Shown: in pieces, positions 53,599-61,220 of the stretch
How positions within the stretch are numbered: the stretch's first letter is position 1
How the letters are laid out: each line of letters opens with the position of its first letter
Assembly: GCF_002482385.1 (NCBI RefSeq)
Contig: NZ_DLFW01000023.1
Location: 117,690 to 181,689, forward strand
DNA from: Dysgonomonas sp. UBA7710
Lineage (GTDB): Bacteria; Bacteroidota; Bacteroidia; Bacteroidales; Dysgonomonadaceae
Length of the DNA stretch: 64,000 nucleotides
Direction: 5' to 3'
The notes under the pieces: model-generated
What the model saw: the letters and a program-made list of their open reading frames with translations, nothing else
The model's database searches: none
What the model was told of the DNA's origin: nothing
Position numbers and translations under genes: made by a program

Positions 53599-54645
53599 AT
53601 GGCAGAAATGAATTTTGGCGGCGTTGTAGAACAAGTAGCCACCCGCGATGAATTCCCTTTGGAAAAAGCAAGAGAAGTATTAAAAAATGAAACCATCGCA
53701 GTTATCGGTTACGGAGTACAAGGTCCGGGACAAGCTTTGAATCTTCGCGACAACGGATTCAATGTAATCATTGGTCAACGTAAAGGTGGTAAAACATGGG
53801 AAAAAGCGATCGCTGACGGTTGGGTTCCGGGCGAAACTTTATTCGATATAGAAGAAGCGGCTGAAAAAGGTACAATAATCCAGTACCTGTTGTCCGATGC
53901 TGCACAGATAGAAGTATGGCCTCGCCTGAAACCTTATCTGACAGCCGGTAAGGCTTTGTATTTCTCTCACGGATTCGGTATCACATACAAAGAGCGTACA
54001 GGTATTATCCCTCCTGCTGATGTGGATGTTATTCTTGTAGCTCCTAAAGGTTCGGGTACAAGTCTTCGCCGTATGTTCCTCGAAGGCCGCGGTTTGAATT
54101 CAAGTTATGCTATCTTCCAGGATGCCACAGGCCGTGCTAAAGAACGTGTAATCGCCTTGGGTATTGGCGTAGGTTCGGGATATTTGTTTGAGACAGACTT
54201 CAAACGTGAAGTATATTCCGACCTTACAGGTGAGCGTGGAACATTGATGGGGGCGATACAAGGTATTTTGCTTGCTCAATATGAAGTATTACGTGAAAAT
54301 GGTCATTCTCCATCGGAAGCATTTAACGAAACAGTGGAAGAGCTTACTCAATCATTGATGCCTTTGTTTGCTGAAAAAGGTATGGACTGGATGTATGCAA
54401 ACTGTTCTACTACTGCTCAACGCGGTGCTCTTGACTGGATGGGCCCTTTTCATGATGCAACAAAACCTGTCTTTGAAAAATTATACAAGGAAGTGGCTTG
54501 CGGAAATGAAGCTCAACGCTCAATAGACACTAACTCAAAACCTGATTATCGCGAAAAGCTGGAAGAAGAATTAAAGGCTCTTCGTGAAAGTGAAATGTGG
54601 AGAACGGGAGCGGTTGTAAGAAAATTGAGACCGGAGAATAATTAA
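53599..54645 (+). CDS. ilvC: ketol-acid reductoisomerase
   Basis: A 348-residue class I enzyme that isomerises and reduces acetolactate to 2,3-dihydroxyisovalerate with NADPH or NADH and Mg2+. The cofactor-binding region is VIGYGVQGPGQALNLRDNG followed by GQRKGGKTW, with Arg/Lys side chains that favour NADPH. Later motifs are VAPKGSGTSLRRMF, LTGERGTLMGAIQG and YANCSTTAQRGALDW. The protein ends in RKLRPENN. It is the last gene of the ilv operon and is followed by a clear terminator. Confidence 0.96.
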   Translation: MAEMNFGGVVEQVATRDEFPLEKAREVLKNETIAVIGYGVQGPGQALNLRDNGFNVIIGQRKGGKTWEKAIADGWVPGETLFDIEEAAEKGTIIQYLLSDAAQIEVWPRLKPYLTAGKALYFSHGFGITYKERTGIIPPADVDVILVAPKGSGTSLRRMFLEGRGLNSSYAIFQDATGRAKERVIALGIGVGSGYLFETDFKREVYSDLTGERGTLMGAIQGILLAQYEVLRENGHSPSEAFNETVEELTQSLMPLFAEKGMDWMYANCSTTAQRGALDWMGPFHDATKPVFEKLYKEVACGNEAQRSIDTNSKPDYREKLEEELKALRESEMWRTGAVVRKLRPENN

Positions 54646-54663
54646 GATAATTTATTCTATAAT

Positions 54664-54702
54664 AAAAGGCTGAATTTGTTATAATTCAGCCTTTTACTTT
54701 TA
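54664..54702 (+). terminator. terminator of the ilv operon
   Basis: AAAGGCTGAAT and ATTCAGCCTTT form a perfect 11-bp stem with an 8-base loop, followed by TACTTTTAT. It lies 20 bases after the ilvC stop codon and could also serve the convergent gene on the other strand. Confidence 0.85.
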
Positions 54703-54718
54703 TAGATAGAGTTGCAAT

Positions 54719-55312
54719 TTAATTCGAGAACTGGTGTAATGGCACCTGACGATAATATTGCAGCGCTTTTTTTCTTATCACAGTCTCTTTTGCAATAATA
54801 TCTTTGTTTATGTAATCAGTCCATAGAGTGCTGATCTCATCACTTTGGATGTTTACAGTATAATTTCCGGAGTTGTTTAGAGTGTCTACTATTTTCCGAA
54901 ACCGCTTGCGTTGATCTGTACATTCGATGCTAAATGTTGCTTGCTGATTGTTTGTTGCGAAGAAGAGTAAAGTATCTGTATTTTCTTTGCGGACGTATTT
55001 AAACATCACGATCTCACTTAAAAGAGTGGAATAGATTACTTTATCTTTATGAATGATAACCAGGTTCGCATTGGAAATGTTAACTGTAAATGTCTTAACA
55101 AAAGCTTTTTTCAATAAGAGGACAACCGATAATATCAAGATCGGAATCGCAATTATGAGGAGCGAGTCAATACCATTATCAATTAGAGTATTAGAAAAGT
55201 AGATAATGGTTGATAAAAAAACTGAAAGTATCAATAATGTACTGATAGCTAAAGCTTTTTTATTAAACGTTTTAAGTTTAAATGATTTCATTAATGTGGT
55301 GTTGTATTCCAT
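54719..55312 (-). CDS. two-helix membrane protein of unknown function
   Basis: A 197-residue protein with two transmembrane helices (about 24-41 and 51-66) and a soluble domain of about 125 residues. The soluble part alternates hydrophobic strands (NLVIIHKDKVIYSTLLSEI, TDTLLFFATNN), resembling a PH-like fold, and ends in a Lys-rich helical tail. A start at residue 8 (MKSFKLK, 55291) is also possible. I do not recognise the family. Two palindromes lie 60 to 108 bases upstream and could be operators. It is convergent with ilvC. Confidence 0.6.
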   Translation of the reverse strand: MEYNTTLMKSFKLKTFNKKALAISTLLILSVFLSTIIYFSNTLIDNGIDSLLIIAIPILILSVVLLLKKAFVKTFTVNISNANLVIIHKDKVIYSTLLSEIVMFKYVRKENTDTLLFFATNNQQATFSIECTDQRKRFRKIVDTLNNSGNYTVNIQSDEISTLWTDYINKDIIAKETVIRKKALQYYRQVPLHQFSN

Positions 55313-55691
55313 TATGTTACTAAGGATAATTCCTATTCAACATTCTATATTGCACTGCCCCAATATATACTACCTATATCCATATAGGTTTTCCAATACC
55401 ATTTTCTAAAACTAGAAAATCATTCTTTTACCCAAATCCTTCTGTGCTAAAAAAATATAACCTGGGCTTATATTTATTTGTCATTAAGTAATTCATTTTA
55501 TTCAAAATAAAAAGATTGTAAGTATATACAATTTCTCTTAAAATGACTAAAAATCGTTTACAAAAGTATGAAAGTTATTTATAAATAAAAAATTTTTCTA
55601 ATCAAAAAACCTCGATTAGTATCCTATATAAAAAGAGAGCATGTATCCGAACGGGATACATGCCCTCAACAATTTTAATTTATATGATTTG
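55313..55691. other. 379-base spacer between mdh and the membrane-protein gene
   Basis: The spacer contains two palindromes, ACCTATATCCATATAGGT (55372-55389) and an 8-bp-arm ATTTTCTA/TAGAAAAT (55401-55420). Then comes an AT-rich stretch without open frames, and last the mdh terminator. No TAnnTTTG box in a convincing place was found for the minus-strand gene. Confidence 0.5.
55628..55666 (-). terminator. terminator of mdh
   Basis: GCATGTATCC and GGATACATGC form a perfect 10-bp stem with a 5-base loop. On the minus strand it is followed by TCTCTTTTTATAT, a good U-tract, 26 bases after the mdh stop codon. Confidence 0.85.
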
Positions 55692-56633
55692 TTAAATCGC
55701 GTTGATTTCTTTCAAAACAACATTTGTTTTGTGAACAGCGGCAGCTGAAGCTTCGAATTTTTCTTTTTCATCAGCAGTCAGTTTCAGGTCAATAATTTTC
55801 TCCCATCCGTTTTTACCTAGGACTGCAGGCACACCTATACAGATATCATTTTGCCCGTATTCACCTTCCAATGTAACGCAACAAGGAATTACCTTCTTTT
55901 GGTCATGAATGATAGATTCTACAACATATGCTCCTGCTGCCCCCGGCGCATACCACGCAGAAGTACCTAGTAAACCAGTTAACGTTGCGCCGCCTACCAT
56001 TGTATCGGCTACTACTTTATCCAGAACTTCTTTAGAAAGGAATTCTGAAACAGGAATACCTTTATATGTAGCCAGACGGGTAACAGGAATCATTGTAGTA
56101 TCACCATGGCCCCCTATTACCATACCTTCCACTTCATTAGGATTGCAGCCCAAAGCTTCACTCAGGTAGAATTTGAAACGGGAACTGTCTAGTGCACCAC
56201 CCATACCGATAACACGGTTTTTAGGCAGGCCTGTAACTTTAGAGGCCAGATATGTCATTGTGTCCATTGGGTTGGAGATAATAACAAGGATGGCATTTGG
56301 TGAATATTTAAGGATGTTTTCAGCAACACTTTTTACGATCCCGGCATTTACCCCGATAAGTTCTTCTCTGGTCATACCCGGTTTGCGTGGTATACCCGAA
56401 GTTATAACTACAACATCGGAATCAGCTGTAGCAGCATAATCATTAGTTACGCCCTTGATACGTGTGTCGAAACCCAGAAGCTGGGCTGTCTGATTCATAT
56501 CTATTGCTTTACCTTCCGAAACGCCTTCTTTTACATCCAGCATTACTACTTCATCTGCCACTTCGTTAAATGCAAGTACATTTGCACATGTAGCACCTAC
56601 ATTTCCGGCACCTACAACTGTTACTTTAGACAT
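55692..56633 (-). CDS. mdh: malate dehydrogenase
   Basis: A 313-residue NAD-dependent enzyme that interconverts malate and oxaloacetate. The cofactor loop is VVGAGNVGATCANV. The substrate loop GIPRKPGMTREEL carries the Arg residues typical of malate rather than lactate dehydrogenase. The catalytic His176 lies in VIGGHGDTTMIP. Length and sequence fit the LDH-like MDH type common in Bacteroidota. In these bacteria it works in the reductive branch from phosphoenolpyruvate through oxaloacetate towards fumarate and succinate or propionate. A TACATTTG box at 56737-56730 on the minus strand may be its -7 element. Confidence 0.95.
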   Translation of the reverse strand: MSKVTVVGAGNVGATCANVLAFNEVADEVVMLDVKEGVSEGKAIDMNQTAQLLGFDTRIKGVTNDYAATADSDVVVITSGIPRKPGMTREELIGVNAGIVKSVAENILKYSPNAILVIISNPMDTMTYLASKVTGLPKNRVIGMGGALDSSRFKFYLSEALGCNPNEVEGMVIGGHGDTTMIPVTRLATYKGIPVSEFLSKEVLDKVVADTMVGGATLTGLLGTSAWYAPGAAGAYVVESIIHDQKKVIPCCVTLEGEYGQNDICIGVPAVLGKNGWEKIIDLKLTADEKEKFEASAAAVHKTNVVLKEINAI

Positions 56634-56817
56634 AATATTTTTTTTATAATAAATTAATAAATTGATTCCAAGATTTCAAATAGTCAAGCATATCCTATAT
56701 ATTATAGGTATCATGTCACAAAAGACTAACAAATGTACATGCTTATTCTGATATAAAGAAGATTTTGGTCGTCAAAAATATCGGGAATTATTAAAAAAAG
56801 CGAAAGCCTTTTATCCT

Positions 56818-56849
56818 TTTGCTCAATATGCTGAAAACATCTATATTTG
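56818..56849 (+). promoter_or_regulatory. promoter of the coiled-coil/GNAT gene pair
   Basis: TTTG at 56818 and TATATTTG at 56842 are separated by 20 bases, matching the Bacteroidota pattern. The -7 box ends 26 bases before the start codon of the coiled-coil protein. Confidence 0.65.
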
Positions 56850-56875
56850 TAGTCGCTTAATATTTTAACATAATT

Positions 56876-57766
56876 ATGAGCACGGAACAAAAAAACAATT
56901 CTAAAATATTATTAATTGTAATAATCCTGTTACTTGCAGCAATGGGTATAGCCGGATATTATATATTCAGTCAGAAGACGCAAATAAATGAGTTGCAGGA
57001 AGAGAGTAGCTTGAATAAGCAGCAACTGGAAGATGAGTATGAGAATCTCACCATGCAATATGAAGGCTTTAAGCTGAATATCAAAAATGATTCTTTGCTT
57101 CAGAAACTGACGAATGAGCAGGCAAAGGTTCAGCGATTGCTGGAAGAGCTAAAGACGGTAAAAGCAGATAACAAAGCCGAAATATCGAGATTGAACAATG
57201 AATTGGCCAGCCTTCGCAAAATTCTGAAATCATATATTATTCAGATCGATTCTTTGAATCAGGCTAACGAACGATTGAGGAAAGAAAAAAGCGAAATAAC
57301 TAACAAATATCAGGAAGCTACGCGTACATTGAATGAGGTATCGCAACAAAAGCAAAACCTGACAGAAAAAGTTACTTTGGCCGCCAAGCTCGATGCTACA
57401 GGTATCAGTGTACAGGCTACCAATAGTAAAGGCAAAGTCCAGAAAAAGATTAATAAAGTAGAGCAACTGATAATAAACTTTACTGTTACCAAGAATATAA
57501 CTGCCGAACCCGGAGAACGGACAATCTATCTGCGTATAATGAAGCCGGATAATGATGTCCTGACCAAGAGTCGTACAAATGTCTTTCCGTACGAGAACAG
57601 GGATATTAATTATTCGATAAAGAAAATCATCGAATATGGCGGGGAAGAGGTTGGTGTAACCATGTACTGGAATGTAGAAGAATACCTGATGCCAGGTACC
57701 TACCGGGTTGATATATTTGCTGATGGAAGTCGTATCGGAATGAAATCCTTTACATTGGAAGATTAA
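56876..57766 (+). CDS. membrane-anchored coiled-coil protein of unknown function
   Basis: This 296-residue protein has one N-terminal transmembrane helix (about residues 10-31, ILLIVIILLLAAMGIAGYYIF). A long coiled coil follows (about 33-165, many heptads rich in Leu, Glu and Gln). A C-terminal beta-rich domain (about 170-296) includes LIINFTVTKNI, TIYLRIMKPD and YRVDIFADGSRIG. The topology puts the coiled coil and end domain in the periplasm. I believe similar proteins are conserved in Bacteroidales, but the role is unknown; a cell-envelope scaffold is possible. The stop codon overlaps the next start in TAATG. Confidence 0.7.
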   Translation: MSTEQKNNSKILLIVIILLLAAMGIAGYYIFSQKTQINELQEESSLNKQQLEDEYENLTMQYEGFKLNIKNDSLLQKLTNEQAKVQRLLEELKTVKADNKAEISRLNNELASLRKILKSYIIQIDSLNQANERLRKEKSEITNKYQEATRTLNEVSQQKQNLTEKVTLAAKLDATGISVQATNSKGKVQKKINKVEQLIINFTVTKNITAEPGERTIYLRIMKPDNDVLTKSRTNVFPYENRDINYSIKKIIEYGGEEVGVTMYWNVEEYLMPGTYRVDIFADGSRIGMKSFTLED

Positions 57767-58272
57767 TGAGAATCATAGAAGCATCAAAGGAGCATCTTCT
57801 TATTATCCAGTCACTTGCCGACAGGATATGGCCTCCTGCATTCGAAAATATTCTCACATCCGACCAGATTAGATATATGATGGATATGATGTACAGTACT
57901 TCATCTTTGGAAGAGCAGATGGAGGTGTTAGGGCATCACTATCTTTTGGCTAAAGAGAATGGAGAGTATTTAGGCTATGTTTCATATGAGTTCAATTATA
58001 AGGATGCTGATATAACAAAAATTCATAAGATATATGTCCTTCCTTCTTTGCAGGGAAAAGGGGTAGGGCGTTTCTTTATTGATGCTGTCGGGAAGATAGC
58101 TAAGGAGTATGGCAATGCAGAATTGTCATTGAATGTAAATCGCTTTAATAAAGCCATCGATTTCTACAAGCGTTTGGGCTTTGAAGTGATTAAAAGTGAA
58201 GATATAGACATTGGTAATGGTTTTCTTATGGAAGACTATGTGATGAATAAAAAGATCCGGGCAGAACAATAA
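57766..58272 (+). CDS. GNAT family N-acetyltransferase
   Basis: A 168-residue cytoplasmic protein of the GNAT fold. Motif A is VLPSLQGKGVGRFFIDAVG with the acetyl-CoA pyrophosphate-binding QGKGVG, and motif B is ELSLNVNRFNKAIDFYKRLGFEV. These features suggest N-acetylation of a small molecule or protein N-terminus; the substrate is unknown. It starts in the TAATG overlap with the coiled-coil gene, so both are translated from one message. Confidence 0.85.
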   Translation: MRIIEASKEHLLIIQSLADRIWPPAFENILTSDQIRYMMDMMYSTSSLEEQMEVLGHHYLLAKENGEYLGYVSYEFNYKDADITKIHKIYVLPSLQGKGVGRFFIDAVGKIAKEYGNAELSLNVNRFNKAIDFYKRLGFEVIKSEDIDIGNGFLMEDYVMNKKIRAEQ

Positions 58273-58662
58273 TTCCTCTCTATCTGTTCTCTATTGAACG
58301 AATAATATATACTTGCATAAGTAAATGTGTGATATTATTATATCCTGTGAATAGACTGCATGTATATATCTTTTTGGGTTGACGAAGATACCGGATTAAT
58401 CATTTTATATCTATTATTTCAATTTTTTACGAAATTTCTGAATTTTGTTTCGAACTATTTCGGTAAAAAATATGTTCGGATATAATATTTGTTAATAATT
58501 ATACTATATTTGCCATGTTAACTTTAATAACAAGAGCGATAAAATCATAAAACAAAGTAAGTATATCACTATATATAGTCGATAGTATCTGTTTTATCAT
58601 AATTTTGTTGCATTTGTTAACAATCTGATAAGTAATGAACATTAATCAAAAAATTAATACGC
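58273..58662. other. 390-base spacer upstream of the membrane pyrophosphatase
   Basis: AT-rich DNA without a credible gene. Two boxes fit TAnnTTTG: TATATTTG at 58505 and TAATTTTG at 58600. Neither has a TTTG at the proper -33 distance. The second one is nearer to the start codon (55 bases) and would give a short leader. No stable hairpin was noticed. Confidence 0.45.
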
Positions 58663-61017
58663 ATGAAGAAACTTTTAGCTCTATCTCTTATTCTATTTCC
58701 GGTAAGCCTGATGGCTAGTGAAGCAGACTTAAAAGTCCCTGATTTAGGAAGTGGTTATAACCTCCTGCTTTGGGGCCTTTTAATTCTGCTACTCGGCATT
58801 GCATTCGGCTTGGTGCAGTATTTTAATATCAAGAAGCTACCTGCACATCAATCGATGCTCAACGTATCGAAGACGATTTTTGAAACGTGTAAAACCTATC
58901 TGTTGCAGCAGGGCAAGTTTCTCTTCTATCTGTTGCTGATTATCTCGGCAGTAATGCTTATCTATTTCGGATTTTTGTCTAATCCGGAAATCGTAGCTAA
59001 AGGAGAAGTCGGCAGGGGGACATTCCTTGCTTTTGTCTTGTTTTGGACAATATTGGGTATTCTCGGCTCATATGGTGTGGCCTGGTATGGCATCCGTATC
59101 AATACACTGGCCAATTCGAGAACTGCATTTGCTTCTTTGCGCAAACGTCCGTGGGATGTCGTGAATATCCCGCTTAAAGCCGGAATGAGTGTCGGCGTGA
59201 TGCTTATAACAGTAGAGTTGATAATGATGCTTGTTATCCTCTTGTTTGTACCCGGAGACATGGCCGGGGCTTGTTTGCTCGGATTTGCGATAGGTGAATC
59301 CCTGGGTGCATCCGCACTACGCATAGCAGGAGGAATCTTTACCAAGATAGCTGATATCGGAGCCGATCTGATGAAGATCGTATTCAATATTAAGGAAGAC
59401 GATCCACGTAATCCCGGTGTAATAGCGGATTGTACAGGAGATAATGCAGGCGATAGTGTAGGACCTACAGCCGATGGCTTCGAAACATACGGTGTGACAG
59501 GGGTTGCTTTGATATCATTCATCATACTGGCGGTATTGAATGTTGAATATCAGGCGGTCTTTATAGTCTGGATATTCGTTATGCGTCTGATGATGTTATT
59601 TACATCCATCCTGTCTTACTATATCAATCAGGGGATTGCCACTGCTAAATACAAGAACTCAATGAAGTTCAACTTCGAGGTACCTCTTACGGCCCTTATA
59701 TGGATTACATCAGTCGTATCTATTGCGGCAACATCTATTGCCAGCTACTTCCTGTTGAATGAGATGCCTAATGGCTTGTGGTGGAAACTGGCATCTATTA
59801 TCAGTTGCGGCACATTTGCAGCTGCTGTGATTCCTGAACTTACAAAGGCTTTTACCAGTTCGTCGTCCCGCCATGTAAAAGAGGTCGTTACTGCTTCCCG
59901 CGAAGGAGGAGCTTCGCTGAATATCCTTTCGGGTATGGTAGCCGGTAATTTCAGCGCGTTTTGGAAAGGGATTACGATAGCCTTACTGATGGCCGTCGCT
60001 TACTTTATCTCTACACAGGAACTGGGTAGTATGATGTCTCACCCTTCTATCTTTGCTTTCGGTCTGGTCGCTTTCGGTTTGCTGGGTATGGGGCCGGTTA
60101 CTATTGCCGTGGACAGTTATGGTCCTGTAACGGATAACGCGCAGTCGGTGTTCGAACTCTCCCGTATAGAACACCTGCCCGATATATCGGCAGAAGTAAA
60201 GAAAGACTTTGGCTTCGAGCCTGATTTTGAGAAGGGGAAAGAGTACCTGGAAGAAAATGATTCTGCCGGTAATACATTTAAGGCTACCGCCAAACCTGTA
60301 CTTATCGGTACTGCTGTGATCGGGGCTACTACGATGATATTCTCAATCATTCTGGTACTGGAAAAACTCGGATTGCTGAACATCGATCTTATAGCTGCTC
60401 CTGTACTACTGGGTTTCATCTGCGGAGGTTCCGTTGTCTACTGGTTCTCTGGTTCATCTATGCAGGCTGTGACTACCGGTGCATACCGTGCCGTAGAGTA
60501 TATAAAGAAGAATATCAATCTGGATAAAGACGAAGCTGACATAGAAGATTCGAAGGCAGTGGTAAAAATCTGTACCCAATATGCTCAGGTGGGGATGTGG
60601 AATATTTTCCTTGCCTTGTTATTCATCACTATGGCCTTTGCTTTTATCGATCCTAACTTCTTTGTCGCATATCTCATATCCATTGCTGTATTCGGCTTAT
60701 TCCAGGCTATCTATATGGCAAACGCGGGAGGAGCGTGGGACAATGCGAAGAAAATAGTAGAAGTGGAATTAAAAGAGCGTAATACTGATCTGCATGCTGC
60801 TACAGTAGTTGGCGACACTGTCGGTGACCCGTATAAAGACACATCATCGGTTTCACTGAATCCTATCATAAAATTCTCAACATTATTCGGGTTATTAGCT
60901 GTAGAGATTGCGATTGAGATTCCCGACTATTGCAAATGGATCGGATTGGTGTTTCTTGCCGTGGCATTAGTCTTTATTTACCGTTCATTTTATTCAATGA
61001 GAATTGTAAAGCAATAA
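58663..61017 (+). CDS. hppA: membrane-bound ion-translocating pyrophosphatase
   Basis: A 784-residue protein with about 16 transmembrane helices and an extra N-terminal signal-like segment (FPVSLMASEA). It couples pyrophosphate hydrolysis to pumping of Na+ or H+ across the inner membrane. Pyrophosphate- and Mg-binding loops are EDDPRNPGVIADCTGDNAGDSVG in the first half and VGDTVGDPYKDTSSVSLNP near the C-terminus, in somewhat diverged forms. The segment GNTFKAT puts Lys540 where K+-dependent enzymes carry Ala, which by the usual rule means no need for potassium. A convergent GH127 gene follows across a palindromic element. Confidence 0.93.
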   Translation: MKKLLALSLILFPVSLMASEADLKVPDLGSGYNLLLWGLLILLLGIAFGLVQYFNIKKLPAHQSMLNVSKTIFETCKTYLLQQGKFLFYLLLIISAVMLIYFGFLSNPEIVAKGEVGRGTFLAFVLFWTILGILGSYGVAWYGIRINTLANSRTAFASLRKRPWDVVNIPLKAGMSVGVMLITVELIMMLVILLFVPGDMAGACLLGFAIGESLGASALRIAGGIFTKIADIGADLMKIVFNIKEDDPRNPGVIADCTGDNAGDSVGPTADGFETYGVTGVALISFIILAVLNVEYQAVFIVWIFVMRLMMLFTSILSYYINQGIATAKYKNSMKFNFEVPLTALIWITSVVSIAATSIASYFLLNEMPNGLWWKLASIISCGTFAAAVIPELTKAFTSSSSRHVKEVVTASREGGASLNILSGMVAGNFSAFWKGITIALLMAVAYFISTQELGSMMSHPSIFAFGLVAFGLLGMGPVTIAVDSYGPVTDNAQSVFELSRIEHLPDISAEVKKDFGFEPDFEKGKEYLEENDSAGNTFKATAKPVLIGTAVIGATTMIFSIILVLEKLGLLNIDLIAAPVLLGFICGGSVVYWFSGSSMQAVTTGAYRAVEYIKKNINLDKDEADIEDSKAVVKICTQYAQVGMWNIFLALLFITMAFAFIDPNFFVAYLISIAVFGLFQAIYMANAGGAWDNAKKIVEVELKERNTDLHAATVVGDTVGDPYKDTSSVSLNPIIKFSTLFGLLAVEIAIEIPDYCKWIGLVFLAVALVFIYRSFYSMRIVKQ

Positions 61018-61030
61018 GGATAAATGATAA

Positions 61031-61207
61031 GGCTGTGTTAAGAGTAATTTTGAGTTCACAAAGTATTACGCTCTTTGTCATTGGCTCCGCTTCGCTCTGC
61101 CGAACGTTGTTTCTGAATGTAATGAAGAATCTCGACTTCCGGGAAATGAGATGTTTCACTCCGTTCAACATGACAAAGAGATAATGAAAATTACTCTTAA
61201 CATAGCC
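61031..61207. repeat. 177-base inverted-repeat element (MITE-like or two-way terminator)
   Basis: The ends GGCTGTGTTAAGAGTAATTT(T) and the reverse complement (A)AAATTACTCTTAACATAGCC match at 20 of 21 positions. Inside lies a second inverted pair, CTCTTTGTCAT and ATGACAAAGAG, and the dispersed GAAGAATCTC/GAGATGTTTCACTCCGTTCA repeat. It fills nearly the whole gap between convergent hppA and GH127. No target-site duplication is evident. Confidence 0.6.
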
Positions 61208-61220
61208 TCTTTAATTATTT

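Noticed and set aside
61031..61207. Insertion sequence
   Set aside because: It has inverted ends but no transposase frame and no evident target-site duplication, so only a MITE-like or terminator role is supported.
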